Source: DATFVA01 sp963815785 (GTDB lineage: Bacteria > Bacteroidota > Ignavibacteria > Ignavibacteriales > Ignavibacteriaceae). Taken from it: a DNA stretch of 64,000 nt. Position numbers and translations under genes: made by a program. The notes beneath the pieces are model-generated. The model worked only from the letters and a program-made list of their open reading frames with translations, ran no database searches and was not told where the DNA came from. Positions 42,565 to 51,240 of the stretch are shown here, piece after piece. The stretch is taken from the NCBI GenBank assembly GCA_963815785.1, contig CAWFHZ010000007.1, positions 62,001 to 126,000 on the forward strand, read 5' to 3'. How positions within the stretch are numbered: position 1 is the stretch's first letter; each line of letters begins with the position of its first letter.

Positions 42565-44049
42565 ATGTCAATGTTAAAAAATCCTAAAATGCTCGAATTA
42601 AATACGCGAATCTGGATTAACCAGTTCGGTAAGAATTCTCAGATCAAAAACATACCGGATGCTTTCATTGATGAACTGAATTATAAAGGAATCGAAATAC
42701 TCTGGTTAATGGGAATATGGAAAACAAGCAAGTCTCTGGCTGATAGGTGTTGTTTCGGAATTAATCTTGTTCCTGACTATGTTAAAGCATTGAGTGACTG
42801 GAAAAAGGAAGATGTTATTGGATCTCCTTTTGCAATTGACGACTATGTAATTAATCCCGCTCTTGGTGAAGAAAGAGATCTGGTTAATTTTAGGAAGAAA
42901 CTTAATCGACATGGAATAAAACTTTTAGTTGATTTTATCCCAAACCATCTTGGGGCAGATTCTTCAATTATTCAAACCAACCCGGAAATTTTTCTTCAGA
43001 CTGATAGAGAAGCGTATTTAAAAGACCCATATGCTTTTTTTGAATATAAAAATGATAAGACAATATATTTGGCACACGGCAGAGATCCTTTCTTTGCACC
43101 ATGGTCTGATACTGTACAGCTAAATTTTTTTGAGGAGGCGACAAGAAAATTTCTTGCGAAGAAACTTGAATATATTTCTTCAATTGCAGATGGTGTAAGA
43201 TGTGATATGGCCATGCTTCCACTAAATAATGTATTTCAGAATACCTGGCTCGGTGTGCTAAATAAGAACAATTACCAAAAACCGGCTGACGAATTCTGGA
43301 AAACAGTAATTGAAAGAGTTAAAGAGAAAACACCAGACTTTGTTTTTCTTGCTGAAGCATATTGGGGACTTGAATGGCAGCTTCAGCAGCTTGGTTTTGA
43401 CTATACTTATGATAAAACATTAACTGATAGACTTTCTGACGGTGATATCTCAGGCATTAAAGGTCATCTCCAGGCTGAAAAAGAATTTCAAATGAAAAGC
43501 GTACGCTTTATTGAAAACCATGATGAAGAAAGAGCCATAACAAAATTTGGTAAGTTTAAATCGATGGCTGCGGCAGTTATTATAAGCACAATTCAGGGAA
43601 TTCGGTTTTATTATGATGGACAATTTGAAGGAAAGAAAACCAAGTTACCTGTTCAGCTTGGAAGAGAACCGGTTGAAAAAGTATCTCAGCAGGTACAGAG
43701 TTTTTATGAGAATTTATTGTTGATTACTAATGCTCAAATTTTCAAAGCAGGCAACTGGCAATTACTTAACCCGGAACCGGCTTCATCCTCGAATAATTCA
43801 TTTGAAAATTTTCTTGCCTGGCAATGGTCATTAAATAATGAGATTCGGGTAATAGTGGTTAATTATTCCCACCTAAACTCTCAGTGCAGAATAAAATTAC
43901 ATGATCTGGACACAGACAAAAATGAACTATCCCTGGAAGATTTATTAACGAAAAATATTTATTCGAGGTCACCCCGTGAAATAAATGAACCGGGATTATT
44001 TGTTGAACTAAAAGGCTATCAAAGTCATATTTTTTCTATCAGGCTTTGA
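42565..44049 (+). CDS. GH13 alpha-amylase family glycoside hydrolase
   Basis: About 495 residues from the ATG at 42565 (a TTG at 42544 is possible but has no better site). There is no signal peptide, so cytoplasmic. GH13 motifs: LVDFIPNHLG (region I), ADGVRCDMAM with nucleophile Asp214, FLAEAYW with acid/base Glu264, and FIENHDEERA with Asp320. A short beta domain ends the protein (EIRVIVVNYSHLNSQCRI). It probably acts on intracellular alpha-glucans such as glycogen. It is followed by two sugar-transfer-type genes on the same strand. Confidence 0.88.
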   Translation: MSMLKNPKMLELNTRIWINQFGKNSQIKNIPDAFIDELNYKGIEILWLMGIWKTSKSLADRCCFGINLVPDYVKALSDWKKEDVIGSPFAIDDYVINPALGEERDLVNFRKKLNRHGIKLLVDFIPNHLGADSSIIQTNPEIFLQTDREAYLKDPYAFFEYKNDKTIYLAHGRDPFFAPWSDTVQLNFFEEATRKFLAKKLEYISSIADGVRCDMAMLPLNNVFQNTWLGVLNKNNYQKPADEFWKTVIERVKEKTPDFVFLAEAYWGLEWQLQQLGFDYTYDKTLTDRLSDGDISGIKGHLQAEKEFQMKSVRFIENHDEERAITKFGKFKSMAAAVIISTIQGIRFYYDGQFEGKKTKLPVQLGREPVEKVSQQVQSFYENLLLITNAQIFKAGNWQLLNPEPASSSNNSFENFLAWQWSLNNEIRVIVVNYSHLNSQCRIKLHDLDTDKNELSLEDLLTKNIYSRSPREINEPGLFVELKGYQSHIFSIRL

Positions 44050-44093
44050 GAGATTATATCATCTTTCCATGCATCCAATCAAGTTAAATTAAA

Positions 44094-44780
44094 ATGAATG
44101 TTTCAGTGATCATACCTGCGTATAATGAAGAAGAATCTATTTCCAGAGTAATAAAAGATATTCCAAAAGATATTGTAAATTCTATTATCGTTGTTAATAA
44201 TAAATCAACGGATCGTACAGAAGAGTTTGCAAAAAATGCAGGAGCTTTTGTTCTTAGTGAGAATGATAAAGGTTATGGCGCAAGCTGCCTGAAAGGTATT
44301 GATTTTCTTAAAGATAAAAATGTGGATGTGGTAGTTTTTCTTGATGGAGATTATAGTGATTATCCCGAAGAATTAGTTTTTCTTTTAAATCCTATTTTAT
44401 ATGAGGATTGTGATTTTGTACTCGGCAGCCGCATTATCGGGCAAAGAGAAAAAGGGTCAATGCCATTTCATTCAAGGTTTGGAAATATTCTTTCCGGTAT
44501 TCTTATAAATTTATTCTGGAATTTTAAGTATACAGACCTTGGTCCTTTTCGAGCAATTAAATTTGATAAACTCCTTCAGCTTAAAATGGAGGATCGCTGG
44601 TTCGGATGGACAGTTGAGATGCAGATAAAGGCTGTTAAACAAAAATTAAAGATTAAAGAAGTACCGGTTAGTTACAGAAAGAGAATAGGCAAATCAAAAG
44701 TAAGCGGTACAATTAAAGGATCAATTATGGCAGGTATAATCATTTTGAAAACTATTTTTGTTCAGCTATTTAAAGATTAA
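44094..44780 (+). CDS. family 2 glycosyltransferase (DPM1-like)
   Basis: 228 residues. A GT-A fold is evident: VSVIIPAYNEEESISRVIKDIP, IIVVNNKSTDRTEEFAKNAG, GYGASCLKGIDF, and the metal site VVVFLDGDYSDYPEEL. The later LGSRIIG and the basic tail SYRKRIGKSKVSGTIKGS are typical of dolichyl-phosphate-mannose-synthase-like enzymes. A hydrophobic C-terminal stretch may associate with the membrane. It lies 44 bases after the GH13 gene and 1 base before the next gene. Confidence 0.88.
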   Translation: MNVSVIIPAYNEEESISRVIKDIPKDIVNSIIVVNNKSTDRTEEFAKNAGAFVLSENDKGYGASCLKGIDFLKDKNVDVVVFLDGDYSDYPEELVFLLNPILYEDCDFVLGSRIIGQREKGSMPFHSRFGNILSGILINLFWNFKYTDLGPFRAIKFDKLLQLKMEDRWFGWTVEMQIKAVKQKLKIKEVPVSYRKRIGKSKVSGTIKGSIMAGIIILKTIFVQLFKD

Positions 44781-44781
44781 A

Positions 44782-45384
44782 ATGAATGCAGTAATCATTT
44801 TTGCTAAATATCCTATGGAGGGTAAAGTTAAAACCCGACTGGCAAAGACTCTCGGTTCCGGTTTTGCAACAAAATTCTATAAAACGTGTACAGATCATAC
44901 GCTTAAAATTTGTCTTTCACTCCCGGCAAAGAATTATTCACTTTATCTTTTTTATGCTGATGCTCATGAAAAAATATTTTTTGAAAAATGGGTGAATAAA
45001 AGATTTGTTTTACAATTGCAGAAGGGTAAAGATCTGGGTGAGAGGATGAAAAATGCATTCCAAATACTATTTAAAAATCATTTTAAAAAAGTTGTAGTTA
45101 TCGGGACTGATTGTCCTGAATTAAATAAAGAGATAATAAAAAAATCATTTTCTGAACTACTAAAAAATAATGTGGTTATTGGTCCTTCAAATGATGGAGG
45201 TTATTATTTGCTTGGAATGAATCAATTTTATCCATATTTATTTGACGGGATTAAATGGAGCTCGGAAACTGTTTTAATGGAAACATTAAATATTATTCAA
45301 ATGAATAATCTTAATTATTCCCTTCTTCCAACTCTTGTGGATGTTGATACTGAGGAGGATTTGAAACTTTTGTCTGATAATTGA
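44782..45384 (+). CDS. DUF2064 / TIGR04282-type glycosyltransferase-like protein
   Basis: About 200 residues. I place the start at 44782 (MNAVIIFAKYPMEGKVKTRL); an upstream ATG at 44758 lies within the previous gene. Family segments are KYPMEGKVKTRLAKTLG, GKDLGERMKNAF, VVIGTDCPELN and GPSNDGGYYLLGM. Nucleotidyl/glycosyltransferase-like fold; members are often paired with a GT2 gene as here. Substrate unknown; arsenosugar naming in some databases is not supported by anything in this window. Confidence 0.82.
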   Translation: MNAVIIFAKYPMEGKVKTRLAKTLGSGFATKFYKTCTDHTLKICLSLPAKNYSLYLFYADAHEKIFFEKWVNKRFVLQLQKGKDLGERMKNAFQILFKNHFKKVVVIGTDCPELNKEIIKKSFSELLKNNVVIGPSNDGGYYLLGMNQFYPYLFDGIKWSSETVLMETLNIIQMNNLNYSLLPTLVDVDTEEDLKLLSDN

Positions 45385-45472
45385 GTTTAAATATTTTTTT
45401 AATAATACCGGATAAAAATTACTTAATTTTGCCGGATATATTTCTTCATTAGACAAGTAAAAATCTTTTATT

Positions 45473-46555
45473 ATGTTTGTTAAAATGAACAAGCAGACTA
45501 TTATAAGAGGCAGAGGTGCACAGTTAAATCCTAAAAACAGATTCGAAAAATTCTCTTTGGAAAATTTCAAAGAAGACGAACTGGATTACTTTGCAGAAGA
45601 AGTTGGTGAAAAAAAGATTCCCACGCAATTTTTCCATGATGAATCTAAAACCGTAATTGCTAAAAATGACAGTTATGATGTGGGATTTGAATATTCATTT
45701 AATCCTTACCGGGGTTGTGAACACGGTTGCATTTATTGTTATGCACGCCCAACGCATGAATTTCTGGGGTTTTCAGCAGGGACGGATTTTGAATCAAAAA
45801 TAATGATTAAAGAAAATGCACCTCAATTACTGGAAGCTGAATTTAACAGGAGGAATTACAAACCTGATTTTATTATGTTCAGCGGAAATACGGATTGTTA
45901 TCAGCCGGTTGAACGAAAACTGAAAATTACAAGAGAAGCCCTTAAAGTTTGTTTGAAATACAGAAATCCGGTTTCTATCATTACAAAAAATGAGCTGATT
46001 AAAAGAGATATTGATATATTGCAGGATATGGCTGAATTAAACCTGGTGTCAGTATGTTTATCAATTACCTCGCTTGACAAACACCTAGTAGCAAAGATGG
46101 AACCCCGGACTTCATCACCGGAAAGAAGATTACAAACGATTGAAAAATTTGCGGAAAAGAAAATTCCTGTAGGTGTAAATATTGCGCCTGTAATACCAGG
46201 TTTAAACGATGAGGAAATTCCATCAATAATTAAAGAAGCTTCGGCAAGAGGAGCGATTTTTGCCGGACGAATTATGCTTCGATTACCTTATGCTGTGAAA
46301 GATTTATTTTTGGGATGGTTAAAGAAAGAATTTCCCAACAGGGAAAATAAAATAGTGAATAAAATAAAAGAAATGAGAAATGGTAAATTGAACGATTATG
46401 AATTCGGGACAAGATTCTCCGGAAAAGGGGAACTTGCAGAAACTATTCATTCACTTTTTGAATTAAGCTGTAAGAAATATGGATTAAACACAGAAAGAAT
46501 TGAACTAAGGAAAGATTTATTCAGAAAACCAACAAATCAATTAGAAATATTTTAA
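45473..46555 (+). CDS. PA0069-family (SPL-like) radical SAM protein
   Basis: 360 residues. CEHGCIYC gives the CX3CX2C cluster at Cys82, Cys86 and Cys89. FNPYRGCEHGCIYCYARPTHE, MFSGNTDCYQPVERKL and VGVNIAPVIPGLND are family hallmarks of spore-photoproduct-lyase-like radical SAM proteins (COG1533). The biochemical role is unknown. An internal Met at residue 5 could be the true start. It is preceded by 88 non-coding bases. Confidence 0.88.
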   Translation: MFVKMNKQTIIRGRGAQLNPKNRFEKFSLENFKEDELDYFAEEVGEKKIPTQFFHDESKTVIAKNDSYDVGFEYSFNPYRGCEHGCIYCYARPTHEFLGFSAGTDFESKIMIKENAPQLLEAEFNRRNYKPDFIMFSGNTDCYQPVERKLKITREALKVCLKYRNPVSIITKNELIKRDIDILQDMAELNLVSVCLSITSLDKHLVAKMEPRTSSPERRLQTIEKFAEKKIPVGVNIAPVIPGLNDEEIPSIIKEASARGAIFAGRIMLRLPYAVKDLFLGWLKKEFPNRENKIVNKIKEMRNGKLNDYEFGTRFSGKGELAETIHSLFELSCKKYGLNTERIELRKDLFRKPTNQLEIF

Positions 46556-46601
46556 TATTTTGAAACTCTTATCAACAGAAATCATCATATAAGCAGGACA
46601 A

Positions 46602-46835
46602 ATGGCACAAAAGAAAAACAAACCCAAAACAAGACAAATAGGAAAAACAACTGTTTCGGATAAGAAACCATTGATAGATCCTAAATACAAAAATACTGTC
46701 TGGACAATTGTTATAATTATTATTCTGACAATATTTTTTATAATAAATAATACCAGAGAAGTTCCGGAACATGGTCCTTATCCGCCGGGATTTAGTCAGC
46801 AAAAAGCGGAAAAGATTTTACATCAAAACCAATAA
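46602..46835 (+). CDS. small single-span membrane protein
   Basis: 77 residues. A very basic N-terminus (MAQKKNKPKTRQIGKTTVSD) precedes one membrane helix (VWTIVIIIILTIFFII). A short external tail follows (EVPEHGPYPPGFSQQKAEKIL). It is 17 bases upstream of the TlpA-like gene, so they are probably co-transcribed and both act at the membrane. Function not recognised. Confidence 0.65.
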   Translation: MAQKKNKPKTRQIGKTTVSDKKPLIDPKYKNTVWTIVIIIILTIFFIINNTREVPEHGPYPPGFSQQKAEKILHQNQ

Positions 46836-46852
46836 TCTGAAGGAATAGAACT

Positions 46853-47401
46853 ATGATTAAAGTATTAGCCTCTGTAATAATATTATTTTATTCTATAACT
46901 ATAATTGGGTGCAGTAAGGAGAATGAAGCTAAAACTTCTCAATCAAATGAGAATTCATCTACTTCAAATATTCAGGGTGATGTAAAGAAAGCACCGGACT
47001 TTACTTTAGTTAATATTGAGGGTAAAGATGTAAGCCTTTCTGATTATAAAGGTAAAGTAGTTGTTTTAGATTTCTGGGCAACCTGGTGTCCGCCCTGCAG
47101 AAGAGGAATTCCCGATTTAATTGAGATACAAAATAAGTATAAAAACAAAGTAGCAGTAATCGGAATTTCATTGGATAGAGAAAATACTAAAGCAGGTGTA
47201 CCGGATTTTGTTAACAAGATGAAAATAAATTACCCGGTATTATATTTTACTGATAAAGTGATAAGTGATTTTGGTGGAGTTGAAGCAATACCGACAACAT
47301 TTATTATAGATAAAAAAGGGAATATTATTAAAAAAATGGTTGGACTTTATCCTAAAAGTGAATATGAAAACCAATTGAATGAACTCATAAAAGAATCATA
47401 A
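46853..47401 (+). CDS. TlpA/ResA-like thiol-disulfide oxidoreductase lipoprotein
   Basis: 182 residues. A signal ending in ITIIGC predicts a lipoprotein. The thioredoxin fold starts at about 45 (APDFTLVNIEGKDVSLSDYKGK). The active site is FWATWCPPCRRG with Cys79 and Cys82. The cis-Pro loop is EAIPTTFIIDKKG. It likely reduces periplasmic disulfides, for example for cytochrome c maturation. No cytochrome gene is nearby. Confidence 0.88.
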   Translation: MIKVLASVIILFYSITIIGCSKENEAKTSQSNENSSTSNIQGDVKKAPDFTLVNIEGKDVSLSDYKGKVVVLDFWATWCPPCRRGIPDLIEIQNKYKNKVAVIGISLDRENTKAGVPDFVNKMKINYPVLYFTDKVISDFGGVEAIPTTFIIDKKGNIIKKMVGLYPKSEYENQLNELIKES

Positions 47402-47419
47402 TATATTTTAAGACTGTTA

Positions 47420-47641
47420 TTATTTTTTAAACAGATAAATAATAAGACTGATCAGTAAGCTAAGCAGGATTGAGGTTGCAATAGGAAAATAAAATGTAAA
47501 GTTTTTCCTTTTTATATAAATATCTCCCGGCAGTTTTCCTAAAAACGGAATCTTATCTCCAAAGAAAAACAGCACTCCCAGCAGGAGTAAAAAAATTCCT
47601 CCGAAGATTAATATTTTACCAATTTGGTGAAATTCCGTCAT
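47420..47641 (-). CDS. DUF2905-family small membrane protein
   Basis: 73 residues. GKILIFGGIFLLLLGVLFFFG, then the conserved PFLGKLPGDIYIKRKNFTFYFPIATSILLSL, match DUF2905, a two-helix membrane protein of unknown role. Convergent with the TlpA gene (18 bases apart) and divergent from the response regulator (131 bases). Confidence 0.82.
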   Translation of the reverse strand: MTEFHQIGKILIFGGIFLLLLGVLFFFGDKIPFLGKLPGDIYIKRKNFTFYFPIATSILLSLLISLIIYLFKK

Positions 47642-47772
47642 TGTCCTAACATTTTTCTGAAGTAAACTTTATATATAAATTATTCAATATTAAGATTCAA
47701 TTAACTTTAATAATATAATCATCCGGATCTTTTTATATAATTAAGTTTATTGTAAGTTATTATTGTTTTTTA

Positions 47773-48105
47773 ATGAATAAAAAGTTGAAACTCATGGATT
47801 CGAAAATAGAGAAACCAAAAATATTAATTACTGAAGATGATGTTGAGAATCAAAAGTTTTTGAAAATGTTCCTTCAAAGGAATTTTATAGTGGATATATG
47901 CGATTCAGAAATTTCTTTTTACGAATGCCTGCAAAAGAATGATTATGACGTAATACTTATGGATATATCACTTAAAGGAAAGAAAAACGGGCTTGAATTA
48001 ACAAAAGAGCTGAAAGCAAATCCGGAGTATAAAAATATTCCTGTGGTCTGTTTAACAGCACACGCATTTAAAAAGATTCTGAGAATGCCATTGAAGCCGG
48101 GGTAG
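47773..48105 (+). CDS. response regulator receiver domain, frameshifted
   Basis: The 110-residue frame holds a single receiver domain: ILITEDDVENQKFL (acidic pocket), DVILMDISLKGKKNG (phospho-Asp), and VVCLTAHAFKK (conserved Thr/Ala). It then breaks off as ILRMPLKPG. One extra base in the A-run at 48070-48074 restores KDSENAIEAGVDIFLTKPIDN, including the invariant Lys, and runs to a TGA at 48192-48194. There is no output domain, so it would be a CheY-like single-domain regulator. No cognate kinase was found in the window. Confidence 0.8.
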   Translation: MNKKLKLMDSKIEKPKILITEDDVENQKFLKMFLQRNFIVDICDSEISFYECLQKNDYDVILMDISLKGKKNGLELTKELKANPEYKNIPVVCLTAHAFKKILRMPLKPG

Positions 48106-48194
48106 ACATTTTTTTAACGAAGCCGATTGATAATCATATCCTGATGGAAACTCTGCTTGATGCCGCAGGTAAAAGAGAAAAAAATGTTCAATGA
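48106..48194 (+). other. out-of-frame 3' part of the response regulator
   Basis: Read in the +1 frame from about 48075 this gives the missing receiver C-terminus (EAGVDIFLTKPIDN, ILMETLLDAAGKREK). Its TGA (48192-48194) overlaps the ATG of the DoxX gene (48191) as ATGA. That overlap strongly suggests the longer frame is the ancestral gene. Confidence 0.7.
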
Positions 48195-48616
48195 ATCTGA
48201 GGATAAAAACCTATACTGATTTTGGATTACTGATTATCAGGATTGTTCTGGGGCTTAGTTACCTGGTTGTTCATGGCGGACAAAAAATATTTGCAGGTCC
48301 CGAGTTATGGACAAAAATTGGTTCAGCAGTTAGTTTTATCGGAATTAATTTTGAGTTCGTTGTGTGGGGTTTTCTTGCTTCGTGTGCTGAATTCTTTGGA
48401 GGTTTGTTAATACTTCTGGGTTTATATTTTCGACCCGCAGCTATTTTTATAATCTTAACTATGTTTGTTGCAGCAAACCGGGCAATTATTTCCGGAGGAA
48501 GTTTAAGTAGTATAACTTATCCGCTGGAGCTGGGAATAACTATTTTAGGTTTGTTTTTTACAGGTCCCGGCAAGTACAGTTTAGATTATCGTTTGTTCGG
48601 GAGAAAAAGGGCATAA
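48191..48616 (+). CDS. DoxX-family membrane protein
   Basis: 141 residues with about four membrane helices. DoxX-type segments: FGLLIIRIVLGLSYLVVHGGQKIF, CAEFFGGLLILLGLYFRPAAIFII, PGKYSLDYRLFG. Function is poorly defined in the family (redox-linked membrane complexes). It starts inside the ancestral stop of the response regulator (ATGA overlap), so the two are coupled. A terminator follows. Confidence 0.85.
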   Translation: MNLRIKTYTDFGLLIIRIVLGLSYLVVHGGQKIFAGPELWTKIGSAVSFIGINFEFVVWGFLASCAEFFGGLLILLGLYFRPAAIFIILTMFVAANRAIISGGSLSSITYPLELGITILGLFFTGPGKYSLDYRLFGRKRA

Positions 48617-48620
48617 AAAA

Positions 48621-48639
48621 AGCGGAGCTAAACTCCGCT
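48621..48639 (-). terminator. intrinsic terminator between convergent genes
   Basis: Seven-base arms AGCGGAG (48621-48627) and CTCCGCT (48633-48639) with a 5-base loop. On the minus strand the stem is followed by TTTTTT, so it mainly serves the PorV/PorQ-like gene ending at 48646. On the plus strand it may also stop transcription from doxX. Confidence 0.85.
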
Positions 48640-48645
48640 GAATAT

Positions 48646-49680
48646 CTACATTCCATCTCTCAAGAATCGTGGTTCCTCAAGAGTTAATATAATGGAAATT
48701 CTGTGTGTATCCGGAAGCCTGTCTAATTCTGACATATTAAACCTGGCAAATGAATAATCAATATTAAGTTTGGGTAGTTTTATTCCTGCACCAACTGTAA
48801 ATTGTTTAACATCATTGTATCCCGCTCTTACAGAAAACAAATTGTTATAATTAAATTCAAACCCGGCATGCATATCAAAGCTAACCGCACCAAGATGAAA
48901 AGTCGAAGCATAACGGCGATTTTCAAATCTTACATCAAAATCGAGAGCAGGGGTTAGTCTTCCATTAAGAATATCTAATCCATAAGCAGCTCCAATTTTT
49001 GCAGTAGGTGAAATTAATTCATTTCGCCCTGTATTCCATGCAACCAGGGTAGTTGTTATATCCTGAAGATTTGCTCCAACAGAGAAGTTTTCAAATGGGA
49101 TATAAATAGCCCCAACGTCAAAACCAATACCGTTTGCACTATACTCGGCTATATCACGTCTTATTATTTTTATGCTTGCACCATAATAAAAATTTTCAGA
49201 ATGTTTCTTCGAAAAGCTGAGGTAGAAAGCCCAATCCTGATCACTAAACTCAGTAATTTTCGAATAGTCCAGTCGGTCGTCATTAATATCTAATATACCA
49301 TCGCCGTTTGCATCAACCAGGGCATTTCTTGTATCCGGAATTCCGTCTATTCCAAGTCTCATAACACTTAAACTAAAACTCATATCTGTATCCCACGGAA
49401 TTGCTACAGCTGCATAATCATAATTAACAAGATTACCGAATCTCTCATCGTGCATCAATGCAATCTGCGGATAATTTATTTGTACAAGTCCGGCAGGATT
49501 ATAATATCCGGCTGTAAGGTCGTTTGCTACAGCAACGAAAGCTCCTCCCATTGCGAGCGGTCTTCCCCCAACGCCAATAGCCATAAATTCACCGGCATAT
49601 TTACCAATTACAGTTTGTGCATCAGTTTGGGGAAGGAAAAATAGAATTATAAAAATTATGAAAGTGAATTTTTTAATCAT
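48646..49680 (-). CDS. PorV/PorQ-like outer-membrane protein (T9SS-linked family)
   Basis: About 344 residues from the ATG at 49680, which gives a clean signal peptide (MIKKFTFIIFIILFFLPQTDAQ); a longer start at 49698 is less likely. The N-terminal signature GEFMAIGVGGRPLAMGGAFVAVANDLTAGYYNPAGL is that of the PorV/PorQ (UPF0164, FadL-like) barrel family. PorV and PorQ deliver or attach T9SS substrates at the outer membrane, and T9SS cargo genes lie nearby. Whether this is the functional PorV of the organism or one of several paralogues is unknown. Confidence 0.8.
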   Translation of the reverse strand: MIKKFTFIIFIILFFLPQTDAQTVIGKYAGEFMAIGVGGRPLAMGGAFVAVANDLTAGYYNPAGLVQINYPQIALMHDERFGNLVNYDYAAVAIPWDTDMSFSLSVMRLGIDGIPDTRNALVDANGDGILDINDDRLDYSKITEFSDQDWAFYLSFSKKHSENFYYGASIKIIRRDIAEYSANGIGFDVGAIYIPFENFSVGANLQDITTTLVAWNTGRNELISPTAKIGAAYGLDILNGRLTPALDFDVRFENRRYASTFHLGAVSFDMHAGFEFNYNNLFSVRAGYNDVKQFTVGAGIKLPKLNIDYSFARFNMSELDRLPDTHRISIILTLEEPRFLRDGM

Positions 49681-49889
49681 AAGAAAGGGTGCAACCATTT
49701 AGTTGATGTAAAATCGTGGCAAAAGATGGATAATTTGGTTTTGAAAGTCAAGGCTAAATTGAAGTTAAACCTTATTTCTGCCTGCTTTTGTCAACATTTT
49801 TTTTCAATTCAGGAAGAAATATTTTTAATGAAAATAAATTTTGTAATAATTATATTTAAAGCATAAAGAAATAATTTCAGGGAGGATAT

Positions 49890-50867
49890 ATGAGAGGGTT
49901 CTATTATTATTGGTTACTTCTTCCTGCAGTAACATTATTTCTTACAGGATGCTCATCTGTAACCCAAACCATCTATCTTCAGAATGTTGATGTTTCCGGT
50001 CCATTAAATCAACCGCCGATCGAGGTAATGTCACATCCCGGAAGCACATTTACAGTATCACCGAGATTTTCCTACAACGGAAGAAAATATCTTTCGGGAA
50101 ATGTCGATTCTCATTCAACAGTAAATGAAAATAACATCTACCAGATCGATACTGTTTATAATCCAGATGGAACCAGGAGTTATAAAATTTCAGATTCAAA
50201 CATTTACGAATTTAAAGGAGATAATCTCACGTGGAATTTGCCGCAGGTTACCGCTGGATTGGATATGGACATCCAGCTATCTAAAGCATTTGCAGTAACG
50301 GGCGGTCTTTCATATTCAAGTGATAAAAGCAGAGATTATTTTGGAGGAACAATCGGAATCGGGTTATTTGAGCTAACCGAAACGCGTGCTTTCAGATTTG
50401 ATGCTGGTTTGATCTGGCAAAATTTGTATTACGATGCTGCAAGTATTGTAGTAACTGAAGAACATAATTCTTCTTCGGGTTATACAGTAAAAGATGTTTC
50501 TTTCTTCAGAGACAAAGATAATTTTAGTACAATCAATCCGTATTTTTCATTTACATATAATTCTGCTGCACAAAATTCTCCGATCAATTTTTTTGCATCA
50601 ATCGGATTTTTTACTCAAACAGTTGTTTCATTTGATCCAAATAACTACGATCCGAATTATTCATTCTGGGGAAATTCACTAACAGTAAAAGATGAGAGGG
50701 GAGAAAGTATGGCTACCTTTTTAACTTTTACACCCGGCTTAATTTTAAACCTTGCTACAAACAGTGAAATAGTTGTCGGTGCAAGAATTCTGCATGAAAA
50801 TAATATTGGAGATTCAAAACAATCAACGTTTTTAACACCGACTTTTCAGATTAATTTTCATTTATAA
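49890..50867 (+). CDS. outer-membrane-associated lipoprotein with barrel-like C-terminus
   Basis: 325 residues. A lipoprotein signal ends LTGCSS (Cys21). The rest is beta-rich with barrel-type strands (FAVTGGLSYSSDKSRDYFGGTIGIGLFEL, IFASIGFFTQTV-like) and ends LTPTFQINFHL with a terminal hydrophobic strand. A strong GGAGG ribosome-binding site precedes the ATG. It stands alone, divergent from the PorV/PorQ-like gene, and is followed by a weak terminator hairpin. No family recognised. Confidence 0.7.
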   Translation: MRGFYYYWLLLPAVTLFLTGCSSVTQTIYLQNVDVSGPLNQPPIEVMSHPGSTFTVSPRFSYNGRKYLSGNVDSHSTVNENNIYQIDTVYNPDGTRSYKISDSNIYEFKGDNLTWNLPQVTAGLDMDIQLSKAFAVTGGLSYSSDKSRDYFGGTIGIGLFELTETRAFRFDAGLIWQNLYYDAASIVVTEEHNSSSGYTVKDVSFFRDKDNFSTINPYFSFTYNSAAQNSPINFFASIGFFTQTVVSFDPNNYDPNYSFWGNSLTVKDERGESMATFLTFTPGLILNLATNSEIVVGARILHENNIGDSKQSTFLTPTFQINFHL

Positions 50868-50869
50868 AA

Positions 50870-50889
50870 CGAAATAAAGGTCTATTTCG
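50870..50889 (+). terminator. probable weak terminator
   Basis: CGAAATA (50870-50876) and TATTTCG (50883-50889) form a 7-base stem with a 6-base loop, followed by CTTTT. It starts 2 bases after the stop codon of the lipoprotein gene. Confidence 0.5.
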
Positions 50890-50971
50890 CTTTTCCCTGG
50901 TTTGCTTCTGCATTGGGTTTCTTTTGTATTTCTACTGGTTTGCTAGTGAGAAAGAGAGGAATATAAAGTGA

Positions 50972-51064
50972 CATTCAGGCATCAATCCTTACAAACGGTA
51001 TTTTTTTTACAGACTTCAGGCAGAAAGTTTTAGTGAAACTAAAAAGATGATTTTATTACGCTAA
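50972..51064 (+). pseudogene. decayed T9SS C-terminal sorting-domain relic
   Basis: A 30-codon forward frame after a TGA reads HSGINPYKRYFFYRLQ then AESFSETKKMILLR and a stop. It matches the last residues of intact sorting domains in this window (SGIYFYKLQAGSFTETKKMILMK in form) with a few changes and a small insertion (NPYKR). No upstream start or body is present. It is therefore the leftover 3' end of a deleted or degraded secreted protein gene, or of a copy from recombination between sorting domains. The rest of the 373-base gap (50868-51240) shows nothing else. Confidence 0.7.
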
Positions 51065-51240
51065 AAGTTTAATTTGCTTTTATTCAAGAATGTTTAATAT
51101 TTCACTTTAATAACTCATTTAAATTAATTGAGCCAAACTGGTTAATTTTTTCGCATGTTATAGTATATCTTCACAGTTTTGTTTAGTTGAAATACACATT
51201 ATTTATCCAAAAGATCATTTAACATTATGGAGTATACAAG

